Shown here: in pieces, positions 15,619 to 23,492 of the stretch
Position numbering within the stretch: the first letter of the stretch is position 1
Layout of the letters: each line of letters starts with the position of its first letter
Origin: Bacillota bacterium
GTDB taxonomy: Bacteria > Bacillota > Sulfobacillia > RBS10-35 > JAJYVN01
Assembly (NCBI GenBank): GCA_021806565.1
Contig: JAJZXK010000006.1
Location: forward strand, 1-60,594
Direction: 5' to 3'
DNA: 60,594 nucleotides
Position numbers and translations under genes: made by a program
The notes under the pieces: model-generated
The model's database searches: none
Told to the model about the DNA's origin: nothing
The model's input: only the letters and a program-made list of their open reading frames with translations

Positions 15619-16680
15619 TCAGGTGCGCCGCATTCCTCTAGCGGCCCACCACCGCCGAACCATCCACCCCACTGCGCCAACCGCAACCGGCATACCCAAG
15701 TACCCCAGCACAGGATAGGCGATGGCGACAAGCGGCACCAGCCCCGCAAATCCAGCCGGGATCGCGGCGACGCAGACGCCCGCCGCCGCAGGTCCTGGTC
15801 GGGTGGGCGCAAGGCGCTGTCCCAGAGCGACAGCGGTTGCGCTTCCGGTGGTCCAGAGTGCCGCCCCGAGCAGGGCCGGATACGCGAAGAGTCGCCACCA
15901 CGCCCCTCCGATCACGATCCCCAGAGGGAGAGCCGCGTGGAAGGCCCCAGGAGCGGCCAGCACGGCAAGGGTGCTTGCGACACAGAGCACGCCAAGCGCG
16001 GCGCCACCAGCCAGGCCGGCCGTGGCGGCGGAGGGCCGCGAGATGCCCTCCGGCAGGGCGACGCAAAGCGACGAGAGCCCGAGCAGGAGGTTGTAGGAGA
16101 CATACAGCAGTGCGGCGCCCGCCCACCCGGGCCGCCCCGTCAGAAGGGCCCCGCGTTCCACCAGCACAGGCAGCCGCGCCGCAGCAGCCAGCAGGATGGC
16201 AAGCACAATGATCGGCACCAACAGGAAGTTGCCAAGGCGCAGGCCAGTTCGACCCGGTAAGGCCGCCGCCGCCAGGATGCAGGCGAACGCCACCGTTCCG
16301 ATTTCGGACGGCCAGCCCAAAACGTGCGTCATCAGGGCCCCGCCGCCCGCGACGACCACTACTTGAGCGACGAACAACCCCAGTACGGACAGGTGGTCGA
16401 GCGCGCCGCCCAATCGGGTGCCGCACAACGTCCGCAGCAGTTCACCGTAGTGACGGGGTCTTGAGACGGCCGCGGCTCCAAGGGCCGCCGCGCCGCAAAC
16501 CGCAAACGCCAAGCCGGCAAGCACCGCGCCCGCGACGCCAAGGCCCCCGTACCGGCCAAAGAAGTGCAGCACTTCCCGCCCGCTCGCGAAACCGGCGCCG
16601 ACCACCGCGCCAACGTAAGCGGCCGCCGGCTCCAGCCAATGCGCCCGACGGGGTCCTCCCACCGCTGGCCGACCTCCCAC
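15619..16680 (-). CDS. YkvI-like integral membrane transporter
   Basis: 353 residues with about ten hydrophobic segments. The N-terminal AAAYVGAVVGAGFASGREVLHFF (shown as the VGAGFASGRE core) is the hallmark of the YkvI family, distant relatives of the LeuT-fold sodium symporters. Substrate unknown. A GTG start is assumed. It lies divergent from yyaC across a ~93-bp gap and upstream of the CvpA-like gene. Confidence 0.75.
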   Translation of the reverse strand: MGGRPAVGGPRRAHWLEPAAAYVGAVVGAGFASGREVLHFFGRYGGLGVAGAVLAGLAFAVCGAAALGAAAVSRPRHYGELLRTLCGTRLGGALDHLSVLGLFVAQVVVVAGGGALMTHVLGWPSEIGTVAFACILAAAALPGRTGLRLGNFLLVPIIVLAILLAAAARLPVLVERGALLTGRPGWAGAALLYVSYNLLLGLSSLCVALPEGISRPSAATAGLAGGAALGVLCVASTLAVLAAPGAFHAALPLGIVIGGAWWRLFAYPALLGAALWTTGSATAVALGQRLAPTRPGPAAAGVCVAAIPAGFAGLVPLVAIAYPVLGYLGMPVAVGAVGWMVRRWWAARGMRRT

Positions 16681-16773
16681 GCCGCTCGCCGGCCCTCAGG
16701 TTCTGGGAGGCATGCATAGTGCTGTCGGCCGCGTCCGTATACTTGCACGCGATCGGCCAGGAGGTGTAACGGC

Positions 16774-17364
16774 TTGGCGACCATCGTCCGCCTCCGCTAC
16801 GACCAGCGTCTCGCGTCAGAACGACTCGGCGGAGAACTGGCCGCGATGCTGGATCGGATGGGGTTGGGCGACCGGCCGCCACTGTTTCTTTGCATCGGAA
16901 CGGATCGATCCACTGGCGACGCACTCGGCCCCCTCGTCGGCCAACAACTGCAGGCGGCGCTTCCCTTATGGGATGGACGCGTGCTGGGCACCCTTGAGCA
17001 ACCCGTCCACGCTGGAAACCTGGCGGAGACCCTGGCGGGGTTACGCTCGGAAGCGGAAGAGCCGGCGGTCGTGGCCGTGGATGCCTGTCTCGGCCGGGCG
17101 GAGAGCGTGGGTACCGTCTGCGTCGGGGTGGGACCACTGGTGCCAGGAGCGGGAGTGAACAAATCGCTTCCGGAGGTCGGCTCGGCCCACGTCACGGGAA
17201 CCGTGAACGTAGGCGGCTTCATGGAGTATTTTGTCTTGCAGAACACTAGGCTCCAGTTGGTGATGGGTATGGCCACCGTGATCGCCGATGGTCTGACCCA
17301 CGCCGCACGCCTGCTCCACGAGGCGCGCAGTCGGACGGCGCTGGCGGACGCCGCCCCCTGGTGA
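16774..17364 (+). CDS. yyaC: Spore protease-related protein YyaC
   Basis: 196 residues from a TTG with AGGAGGT 8 bases upstream. The conserved blocks LFLCIGTDRSTGDALGPLVG, GTLEQPVHAGNL, VVAVDACLG and the GAGVNKSLPEVG / TGTVNVGGFMEYFVLQNTRL segments match YyaC, a relative of the germination protease GPR encoded near the origin of spore-forming Bacillota. Role in sporulation not well defined. It is one of the main signs that this organism makes spores. Confidence 0.9.
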   Translation: MATIVRLRYDQRLASERLGGELAAMLDRMGLGDRPPLFLCIGTDRSTGDALGPLVGQQLQAALPLWDGRVLGTLEQPVHAGNLAETLAGLRSEAEEPAVVAVDACLGRAESVGTVCVGVGPLVPGAGVNKSLPEVGSAHVTGTVNVGGFMEYFVLQNTRLQLVMGMATVIADGLTHAARLLHEARSRTALADAAPW

Positions 17365-17366
17365 CG

Positions 17367-17639
17367 CTACGTAATGCGGGCGGGCTGCCCGCGACCGCCC
17401 AGGCGGCGGCCGACCTCGCCGGCAGCTTCCTCTGCCGTCAGCCCGCTGGCATTGATGATCGGCACGCGGGACACGACGTTCTGTCGACCGAGGAAGTTGT
17501 CGTCCAGGCCGTTAACCACGATCGCATCGATGCCGTCCGGAATACCGCCGGCCAGGCTGACCACCTCAAAGCCGGCCGCACGAAGCCGGGCCTTCACCGG
17601 CGCGAGGCTGTCCTCCACTGCGATCCGCCGCAACTGCAT
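17367..17639 (-). CDS. YkuS / UPF0180 family protein
   Basis: 90 residues from the ATG at 17639 (GAGGGA just upstream; GTG one codon earlier is possible). The pattern VEDSLAPVKARLRAAGFEVV, DAIVVNGLDDNFLG and VPIINASGLTAEEAAGEV matches UPF0180 (YkuS), a small Rossmann-like family of spore formers with no known function. Convergent with yyaC, two bases between the ORFs. Confidence 0.85.
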   Translation of the reverse strand: MQLRRIAVEDSLAPVKARLRAAGFEVVSLAGGIPDGIDAIVVNGLDDNFLGRQNVVSRVPIINASGLTAEEAAGEVGRRLGGRGQPARIT

Positions 17640-18544
17640 CACTTCCCTCTGGAGGATGCGCCCTGCCGCTTGCCGTTATGCAGGTAGGCGTCCGATCTCG
17701 CCTGGAGCGCGCGTTGGCCGGCCTGCCGTTCCGTGGCGCAGCCTCGCGGCAAGGCGAAAGACAGACCACATCCACCCGATCGGTCCGGAGCCGCGGCGTC
17801 CCGCCAACGCTTTGCATGCGAAGACATGGCAGCACATGGCAGCATCCGCCCCACGTCGTAGTCCCCCACCCCTCCTGCCCCAGGGGGTACGGCCGGACTC
17901 CGAGCACCCTCCGCGCGACGCTCCAGGAGGAGCAGCCCATGATGCCCTCCAAGGCATCGGCCCAGCGCTACCCGGCCTCTGTGCGCACCGGAGGGTGGCG
18001 TTTCACGTGAAACGCCACCCTCCGGGCGCACGTTCGCAAGGCCCGGCCCGCCGAAGACGCAGCAATGCCCGCGACATCCGGCGCGCGGCTGGCGCCAGGC
18101 CCATGCCCCAGCGTCCGCAACGGGATGGCGCGGTCCCCGCACCGGCTCCCAGGTGGGGCCGTGCGGGCCGTATCCAACACCATCAGAGCCATCTGGGCGC
18201 CGACCACCCCGCCCGGCACTGCAGATCGGGCCGTGGGGTCCGGTGGAGACCGCCGCATCCACGCCAGCCGCGCCACGCTGCGTGACTTCGCCAGAGGTCG
18301 GCGCCCGCTTCGGAAGGGCCCGTGCCTCACGCGTGCGAGGAAAACGCCGCTCACCAGCCCCCGCCGCACGGCTACGCCCCGCCCAGGATCGCGGCGAAGG
18401 GCGGGGCCTTCTTCTGCGCACCGGCGATGGACGGAAGCGAGCCAGCGTCCCGCTGGCCGGCTCCAAGGCGGGGTTCATCGGGTGCAGGCCGCGATCGCCG
18501 GCGGGACTGCCGCCGGAGGCTGCGCCGAGGGCCGAGCGGGAAGA
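17640..18544. other. 905-bp gene-free region holding parS
   Basis: Open frames here are Arg/Pro/Gly-rich and show no homology or ribosome sites. The only structured signal is the palindromic parS site at 17988-18025. It may act as the loading zone for ParB between parB and ykuS. Confidence 0.6.
17988..18025. promoter_or_regulatory. parS centromere in a 38-bp perfect palindrome
   Basis: The canonical core GTTTCACGTGAAAC is centred at 18006/18007. The symmetry continues outward through GGAGGGTGGC and its complement to a perfect 38-bp palindrome, then through GTGCGC/GCGCAC with one unpaired base (17981-18031). ParB/Spo0J CTP-clamp loading site. The extended arms are unusual and might also fold as a transcript-ending hairpin. 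Confidence 0.92.
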
Positions 18545-19432
18545 CTACGGAACGAACCCATCCGTTTCACGTGAAACGGGTGCCAATATCTCGAGCAGCC
18601 GCTCCAAATCGGCACCCCCAAAAAACGCGATCTCCACCGTGCCCTGACGACTATCTCCTCGCAAGCGCACGCGCGTCCCGAGCGCCTCGCGCAGCCTGCG
18701 CTCCGCTTCCCGCCAATCCGGGCTTCGCACCGCTGCTTTCGCCCGGACCTGCGGTCCTTGCGGGTTGCGCTGTAGGCGCCGCACCAGGTCCTCCGTTTCG
18801 CGCACACTCATCCCGGCATCCACGACGCGCTCGACCGCCGCCGCCTGCTCGCCGCTTGCGCCCAATGCCAATAGCGCGCGGGCGTGGCCTGCCGTCAACC
18901 GCCCGCCCACCACAGCAGCTCGGATCTCCTCCGGTGCCTGCAACAACCGCAGGCTATTGCTGATCGCGGGCCGGCTGCGCCCGAGGCGGCGGGCCAACTC
19001 CTCCTGCGACAACCCATACTCTTCAATGAGACGGTGAAGTGCCTCCGCCTCTTCCAACGGATTCAGGTCTTCTCGTTGAAGGTTTTCCACCAAGGCCACT
19101 TCAGCGACCTCGGCATCACTGAACTCCCGAACCAGTGCGGGAATCCGGCCCAACCCCACAGCTTGGGCCGCCCGCCACCGGCGCTCCCCCGCAACCAGTT
19201 GGTAACGCCCCGGGTTGACCGCACGCACGATGATCGGTTGCAGCACTCCGTGGGTGCGAATCGACTCAGCAAGCTCCGCGAGGCTACCCTCGTCGAACGC
19301 CGATCGCGGCTGCAGTGGATTGCGGTCGATCGCCGCACATTCCACCAACTCCACGCGGTCTCCGTCGCGCGCCTCCAACTCAGGCAACAGGGCGTCCAAA
19401 CCCCTACCCAATCGACGCTGCGCTCCGGGCAC
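18545..19432 (-). CDS. parB: Chromosome partition protein ParB (Spo0J)
   Basis: 295 residues from the GTG at 19432, which has AGGAGGT 8 bases upstream and overlaps the parA end by 29 bases; the longer frame to 19528 lies inside parA. Contains RRLGRGLDALLP, the CTP-binding motifs (GERRWRAAQ, ENLQREDLNP), the HTH SQEELARRLGRSRPAISNSLRLL (in part) and a C-terminal dimer domain. Binds parS and slides as a clamp. A second parS lies in its own 3' end, encoding VSRET. Confidence 0.95.
   Translation of the reverse strand: MPGAQRRLGRGLDALLPELEARDGDRVELVECAAIDRNPLQPRSAFDEGSLAELAESIRTHGVLQPIIVRAVNPGRYQLVAGERRWRAAQAVGLGRIPALVREFSDAEVAEVALVENLQREDLNPLEEAEALHRLIEEYGLSQEELARRLGRSRPAISNSLRLLQAPEEIRAAVVGGRLTAGHARALLALGASGEQAAAVERVVDAGMSVRETEDLVRRLQRNPQGPQVRAKAAVRSPDWREAERRLREALGTRVRLRGDSRQGTVEIAFFGGADLERLLEILAPVSRETDGFVP
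18562..18579. promoter_or_regulatory. Second parS site within parB 3' end
   Basis: CCGTTTCACGTGAAACGG is a perfect 18-bp palindrome containing the 14-bp parS core, in the last codons of parB. parS sites inside partition genes are common in Bacillota. Confidence 0.9.
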
Positions 19433-20186
19433 GGATGAGCACCTCCTTTGCCACGTCCGCATAGGTTTCGGCACCCTTCGACCGCCCATCATAGAGCCCA
19501 ATCGGAAGGCCGTGGCTGGGGGCCTCACTCAGGCGGACGTTGCGCGGAATGACGCTGCGAAACACGCGCCCCCGAAACGCCCGCTTCACTTCTTCCGCAA
19601 CTTGCAGCGAGAGATTGGTGCGGGCGTCGAACATCGTAAGCACCACGCCGAGGATACCCAGCCCGGGGTTCAACTCGCCGCGCACCCGCTGCAGGGTGGC
19701 AAGCAACTGGCTCACACCTTCCAGAGCGTAGTACTCACATTGAATCGGAATCAGCACCGCTTGCGCCGCCACCAGCGCGTTCACCGTGAGCAGGCCAAGG
19801 GAAGGGGGACAATCGATGATCACCAACCCATACCGATCCGCCTCAACGGCCAGGGCAGCCTTTAGGAGTTCTTCCCTTTGATCACGGCCCACCAACCCGA
19901 CCTCGGCACCCATCAACTCCGCGCCCGCGGGAACCAGGGCCAAATTCGGCACCGCCGTTTGCCTGGCGGCCCGCGCCAACCCCACGCCTCCGAGCAAGAC
20001 GTCGAGCAAACCGACGCCGACGCGCCGGTTGTCGACCCCCAGACCACTCGTCGCGTTTCCCTGCGGGTCGGCGTCGATCAGCAACACCCGCTCGCCGGCC
20101 TGCGCGAGGTAGGCGGACACGTTGACCGCTGTGGTCGTCTTACCGACCCCACCCTTTTGGTTCGCAACCGCCACCACGCGAACCAC
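19404..20186 (-). CDS. parA: Chromosome partition ATPase ParA (Soj)
   Basis: 260 residues. The deviant Walker A KGGVGKTT is at residues 11-18, switch I IDADPQGNAT follows, Walker B is YGLVIIDCPPSLGLLT, and the C-terminus has VIPRNVRLSEAPSHG. The ATP-dependent dimer binds DNA and is regulated by ParB; in sporulating Bacillota it also modulates DnaA. The GTG start is 16 bases after the noc-like stop and the gene overlaps parB, so noc-parA-parB form one operon. Confidence 0.95.
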   Translation of the reverse strand: MVRVVAVANQKGGVGKTTTAVNVSAYLAQAGERVLLIDADPQGNATSGLGVDNRRVGVGLLDVLLGGVGLARAARQTAVPNLALVPAGAELMGAEVGLVGRDQREELLKAALAVEADRYGLVIIDCPPSLGLLTVNALVAAQAVLIPIQCEYYALEGVSQLLATLQRVRGELNPGLGILGVVLTMFDARTNLSLQVAEEVKRAFRGRVFRSVIPRNVRLSEAPSHGLPIGLYDGRSKGAETYADVAKEVLIRARSAASIG

Positions 20187-20202
20187 CTTGCCCGCCCCCG
20201 CT

Positions 20203-21009
20203 TCAACACTCCTCGCGCGCCGGCCGTGTTATCCGCAATTCCACGGTCCACCCGCCGGGATCCTCCCGGCCCAGCCACTCTACCGCGAAACCCGACGCAC
20301 GTAGACGCTCCACGACCCGTTCGACCGGAGGCTGCCACGCCACTCCTGCCAGATCTTTGCTCTTGTCCTGCCCTTGGCGGCCCAACCGCCGGTCCACCCA
20401 TCTACCGGCGGCCCGAACGCTCAATCCATCCGCGGCGAAACTCGCGACGGCGGACAACCGCTCGGTCTCTCCGCTCAACCGCAGAAGCTCGCGTGCGTGC
20501 CGTTCCGACAGTCCCGCCGCGACCAGGGCCGCCCGAACACTTGGCTCCAGATGCAACAGCCGGAGTTTGTTCGCAATTCCCGGTTGGCTGCGCCCAACCG
20601 CCACGGCCAACTCCTGCTGCGTCATCCGGAACTCTTCGACCAATCGCGCGTAAGCCGCCGCCTCGTCCAAATAGTGAAGATCCGCACGCTGTACGTTTTC
20701 CACCACGCTCACCACGGCGGCTTCCCGGTCGGAAAGCTCGCGCACAACCGCCGGGACCGTCTCCAGGCCGACCGCCTGAGCCGCACGCCACCGCCGCTCG
20801 CCCGCCACGATCTCCAACTCGCCCATGGCCGGCCGCACGAGAAGCGGCTGCAAAACCCCGTGTTCACGAACCGAAGCCATCAACGCATCGAGGGCCGACG
20901 GATCGTCCACGTGCCTCGGCTGGTACGGACTGGGCCTCAACGCAGACACCGCCACCCGGCGCACCAAGCCGATCCCGGCGGCTCCCTCGGCCGACAGATC
21001 CCCTTCCAC
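20203..21009 (-). CDS. noc: ParB-family nucleoid occlusion protein (Noc)
   Basis: 268 residues, second ParB paralogue, directly upstream of parA, the position of noc in Bacillus. It has SPYQPR, GERRWRAAQAVG, ENVQRADLHYLDEA and an HTH (MTQQELAVAVGRSQPGIANKL). The C-terminus is shorter and lacks the ParB dimer end seen in the neighbour. Noc prevents division over the nucleoid in Bacillus; assignment rests on position and paralogy, so a second partition ParB is an alternative. I did not see the Noc-binding sequence in the window. Confidence 0.8.
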   Translation of the reverse strand: MEGDLSAEGAAGIGLVRRVAVSALRPSPYQPRHVDDPSALDALMASVREHGVLQPLLVRPAMGELEIVAGERRWRAAQAVGLETVPAVVRELSDREAAVVSVVENVQRADLHYLDEAAAYARLVEEFRMTQQELAVAVGRSQPGIANKLRLLHLEPSVRAALVAAGLSERHARELLRLSGETERLSAVASFAADGLSVRAAGRWVDRRLGRQGQDKSKDLAGVAWQPPVERVVERLRASGFAVEWLGREDPGGWTVELRITRPAREEC

Positions 21010-21066
21010 CAGTTGCCCCCCTCCCGGCCGTGGCCTCCGCGCCCACCTCCCACACCGCCAACATCG

Positions 21067-21792
21067 CTAGCTCCGGCGTGCACCGCCCGGAGCAGCCAGA
21101 TAAGTCCTCGGTGTCCGCCGCACCTTCTCCACCCGCACCACTGCCCGCGATCCGGAGCCCTCAGGGAGCTCGTACTCCGCCTTGCGCATCCGCCCCGCGC
21201 CCAAACGTCCCGCGACGGCGGCCGCCTCCGACCATTCCTCCCGCCACCGCGGTCCCTTCAACATGACGATGCGACCACCGACCCTACACAGCGGTAGCAG
21301 GTACCCCACCAACCGGCGCATGGGCGCCACCGCCCGCGCCACGACGCAATCAGACACCTCTCGCAGCGCCTCGCCACCCGCGGCCTCTTCCGCCCGCGTC
21401 TCCACCACGGTGACATTGCTCAGACCCAACGTCGTGGCCGCCTCTCGCAGAAAGCCGCACTTGCGATGGTTGGCCTCGACCAACGTCACCCGCAATTCGG
21501 GCATCCGGATGGCAACCGGCAACCCGGGGAAGCCCGCGCCACTACCCACGTCCACCAGCGTCTCGCCAGCCACCAACTCCGCGAACGGCAACCACGCCAG
21601 CGAATCGAGCAGATGCTTGCGCCGGCCGTCCGCCCAGGAGCGGATCGCCGTCAGACCCAGCGGCGAAGCCCAAACCATCGACATCAAACGGACGAGTTGC
21701 TGCGCCTCCTGCCGCGACACCTCCAGACCGAGCCCCTGCGCCTCGCCGCATAACCGCTCCGCTTCATCCTCGTGGTCCATGGGCGACACCAT
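21067..21792 (-). CDS. rsmG: 16S rRNA m7G527 methyltransferase
   Basis: 241 residues from the ATG at 21792 (GGGAG just upstream); the longer frame extends into yidC and lacks homology. Conserved features: HLLDSLAWLP, the SAM loop LVDVGSGAGFPGLPVAI, LVEANHRKCGFLREA, and the SDCVVARAVAPMRRLVGYLLPL region. Methylates G527 of 16S rRNA. It follows yidC directly, without jag, mnmE or mnmG. Confidence 0.95.
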   Translation of the reverse strand: MVSPMDHEDEAERLCGEAQGLGLEVSRQEAQQLVRLMSMVWASPLGLTAIRSWADGRRKHLLDSLAWLPFAELVAGETLVDVGSGAGFPGLPVAIRMPELRVTLVEANHRKCGFLREAATTLGLSNVTVVETRAEEAAGGEALREVSDCVVARAVAPMRRLVGYLLPLCRVGGRIVMLKGPRWREEWSEAAAVAGRLGAGRMRKAEYELPEGSGSRAVVRVEKVRRTPRTYLAAPGGARRS

Positions 21793-21847
21793 GCTTCTCC
21801 CTGGTGCGGTCCGCTGGCCGACCGGCAGGGCGTCCTCCGCCCACAGC

Positions 21848-22483
21848 TCAGCGCATCGCGACATACTGCTGCGCGATCGTGAAAATGTTCGCGACCACCC
21901 AGTAAAGAGCAAGCCCTGCAGGCAGCCGCAGGAATACGTAAAACATAATCGCCGGCATCAGATAGCTCATGAACTGCATCTGTTGCTGGGAACCGCCCGG
22001 CTGCAGCGCCATGCTGATCTTCGTTTGCCAATACGTGGAGATACCACCGAGGACCGGCAGAATGTAGTAAGGATCCGCCTTGCCCAGGTCGGGAAGCCAC
22101 AGAAACCCCGGAGTTAGCGGGGGATGTCCAGTGAAGCTGAAGACCCGCAACATGTCGTAAAATGCATACAGCACCGGCAACTGCAGGAGCATCGGCAGGC
22201 AACTCGCCATCGGGTTCACGCCGTGTTCCTTGTACAATCGAACTTGCTCTTCCATGAGACGCTGCTTATCTTCCTTGAACTTTTCCTGCATCTTCTGCAA
22301 CTCGGGCTGCATCGCCTGCATTTTCTTGAACGACTGAATCTGTGCCCGATACAGCGGATACACCAGCAACCGGATTACTGCCGTAAGCAGAATGATCCCC
22401 ATGCCATAGCTCGACGTCCAACGGCTGAGCACCAGCATGCCCACACTCAGCAGATGCACCAGCCCGTGCCAAAGCGCCCCCAA
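21848..22483 (-). CDS. yidC: Membrane protein insertase YidC/SpoIIIJ
   Basis: 211 residues from a TTG with GAGGAGG 7 bases upstream. It has the conserved 60KD_IMP core: YGMGIILLTAVIRLLVYPLY with the groove Arg, a charged coiled-coil hairpin (QPELQKMQEKFKEDKQRLMEE region), GVNPMASCLPMLLQLPVLYAFYDML, and two C-terminal membrane helices. No lipobox-type signal is evident, so it is short for the family. Inserts membrane proteins with or without SecYEG. Confidence 0.93.
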   Translation of the reverse strand: MGALWHGLVHLLSVGMLVLSRWTSSYGMGIILLTAVIRLLVYPLYRAQIQSFKKMQAMQPELQKMQEKFKEDKQRLMEEQVRLYKEHGVNPMASCLPMLLQLPVLYAFYDMLRVFSFTGHPPLTPGFLWLPDLGKADPYYILPVLGGISTYWQTKISMALQPGGSQQQMQFMSYLMPAIMFYVFLRLPAGLALYWVVANIFTIAQQYVAMR

Positions 22484-22508
22484 GAACTGGCCTCCTCACC
22501 GCCACCCC

Positions 22509-22772
22509 CTACGAGGGCAGGCGCTCTGGAACAGGATCCCAACCGCCTGCGTGCCATGGGTGGCAGCGACCCAACCGCCTCAAGGCAAGCCCACCGCCGT
22601 GCCACACGCCAAACCGTCGAATCGCGTCTTCAGCATAATGAGAGCAGCTCGGGGTGTATCGGCAGTGCCCCACGAGGAAGGGCGCGATCAGACTCCGGTA
22701 CGCCACCACCAGTACGACCGCCGCAAACGCGGCGCCCGCACCCAGCGTCGATCCTAACGATCTCCAGACCAT
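22509..22772 (-). CDS. yidD: Membrane protein insertion efficiency factor YidD
   Basis: 87 residues from the internal ATG at 22772; an upstream start at 22808 is possible but overlaps rnpA more. The signature YRSLIAPFLVGHCRYTPSCSHYAEDAIRRFG (CRYTPSCSHYA core) and GRCHPWHAGGWDPVP is intact. Small membrane-associated helper of YidC. Overlaps the 3' end of rnpA by 19 bases. Confidence 0.92.
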   Translation of the reverse strand: MVWRSLGSTLGAGAAFAAVVLVVAYRSLIAPFLVGHCRYTPSCSHYAEDAIRRFGVWHGGGLALRRLGRCHPWHAGGWDPVPERLPS

Positions 22773-23107
22773 CTCCCGATGCCTGCCTTCTCCACCGCCC
22801 AGGCCCACCGCCGCACCATCTCCGAATACTCGGCATCCAGGGCCGCGCCACGCAACACGAGAATGACTGTGACGCCGCCCCGCAACTCGGGTCCGCGCCG
22901 GACCACCTCACGCCACCGACGACGCAGGCGATTTCGAACGACGGCCGCTCCGAGGCGCTTTCCGGCCGCAATCGCCACACGAGGGGCGTCGGACCCTGTA
23001 ACCCAAACGCGCAGGTGGAAATGACGGAACGAGGCGCTGCGCCCCCGCGCAAACACCTCGTCGAACACGCGCCTGCCACGCAACCGTTCGAGGCGCGCCT
23101 TCTGCAC
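22754..23107 (-). CDS. rnpA: Ribonuclease P protein component
   Basis: 117 residues from a GTG 9 bases after the rpmH stop. The RNR motif is present as VVRNRLRRRWREVVR (about residues 56-70), with the N-terminal RVFDEVFARGR and GKRLGAAVVRN segments. Protein subunit of RNase P, which matures tRNA 5' ends together with the RNA not present in this window. Confidence 0.93.
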   Translation of the reverse strand: MQKARLERLRGRRVFDEVFARGRSASFRHFHLRVWVTGSDAPRVAIAAGKRLGAAVVRNRLRRRWREVVRRGPELRGGVTVILVLRGAALDAEYSEMVRRWAWAVEKAGIGRWSGDR

Positions 23108-23116
23108 CCCCCGGAC

Positions 23117-23251
23117 TCAATAGGACAGCCGGTGCCGCCCCTTCGCCCTCCGGGCCTTGAGAACCATTCGCCCAGACCGCTTCCGCATCCGAGTACGGAA
23201 ACCATGTACCCGCTGCGCCTTGCGCACCTTGGGTTGGAAGGTCCGCCGCAA
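23117..23251 (-). CDS. rpmH: Ribosomal protein bL34
   Basis: 44 residues, the exact family length, from a TTG with GGTGGAG 4-5 bases upstream. It reads [21 protein letters not shown] and ends [13 protein letters not shown], an unmistakable L34. First gene of the rpmH-rnpA-yidD-yidC-rsmG-noc-parA-parB leftward series. Confidence 0.95.
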   Translation of the reverse strand: MRRTFQPKVRKAQRVHGFRTRMRKRSGRMVLKARRAKGRHRLSY

Positions 23252-23302
23252 AAAACTCCACCCTTTCGCCTCACCACAGAGGCGGTCGAGGCAACGCCAC
23301 CG

Positions 23303-23332
23303 ATTATGCCGAGCCCCGGCCAAGCCTGTCAA
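23303..23332 (-). promoter_or_regulatory. Promoter of rpmH operon
   Basis: On the minus strand a consensus TTGACA (23332-23327) and CATAAT (23308-23303) with 18-base spacing, about 50 bases upstream of the rpmH start. Confidence 0.75.
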
Positions 23333-23351
23333 CCAGGCCATCTCGGGCTGC

Positions 23352-23381
23352 TTGTCCGCGGTCGAGGCCCCCTGATATGCT
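23352..23381 (+). promoter_or_regulatory. Putative dnaA promoter
   Basis: TTGTCC (23352-23357), 18-base spacer, TATGCT (23376-23381), about 110 bases before the preferred dnaA start. The -35 resembles half a DnaA box (TTGTCCNCN), which could allow autoregulation (inference). Confidence 0.45.
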
Positions 23382-23492
23382 GCAGCGAGTGGCCGAGGCC
23401 GGACGATTTCCACCCGGGATCCCTACCCGACCGGCGCAACCACTGACATGCCATTCCGGCTCCAACGCGCGCCGCAAGAGGGGAGTCCGCAT

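Noticed and set aside
17639..18478. Long leftward frame between ykuS and parB
   Set aside because: Arg/Pro/Gly-rich, no ribosome site or homology; its VSRET peptide is just the translation of parS.
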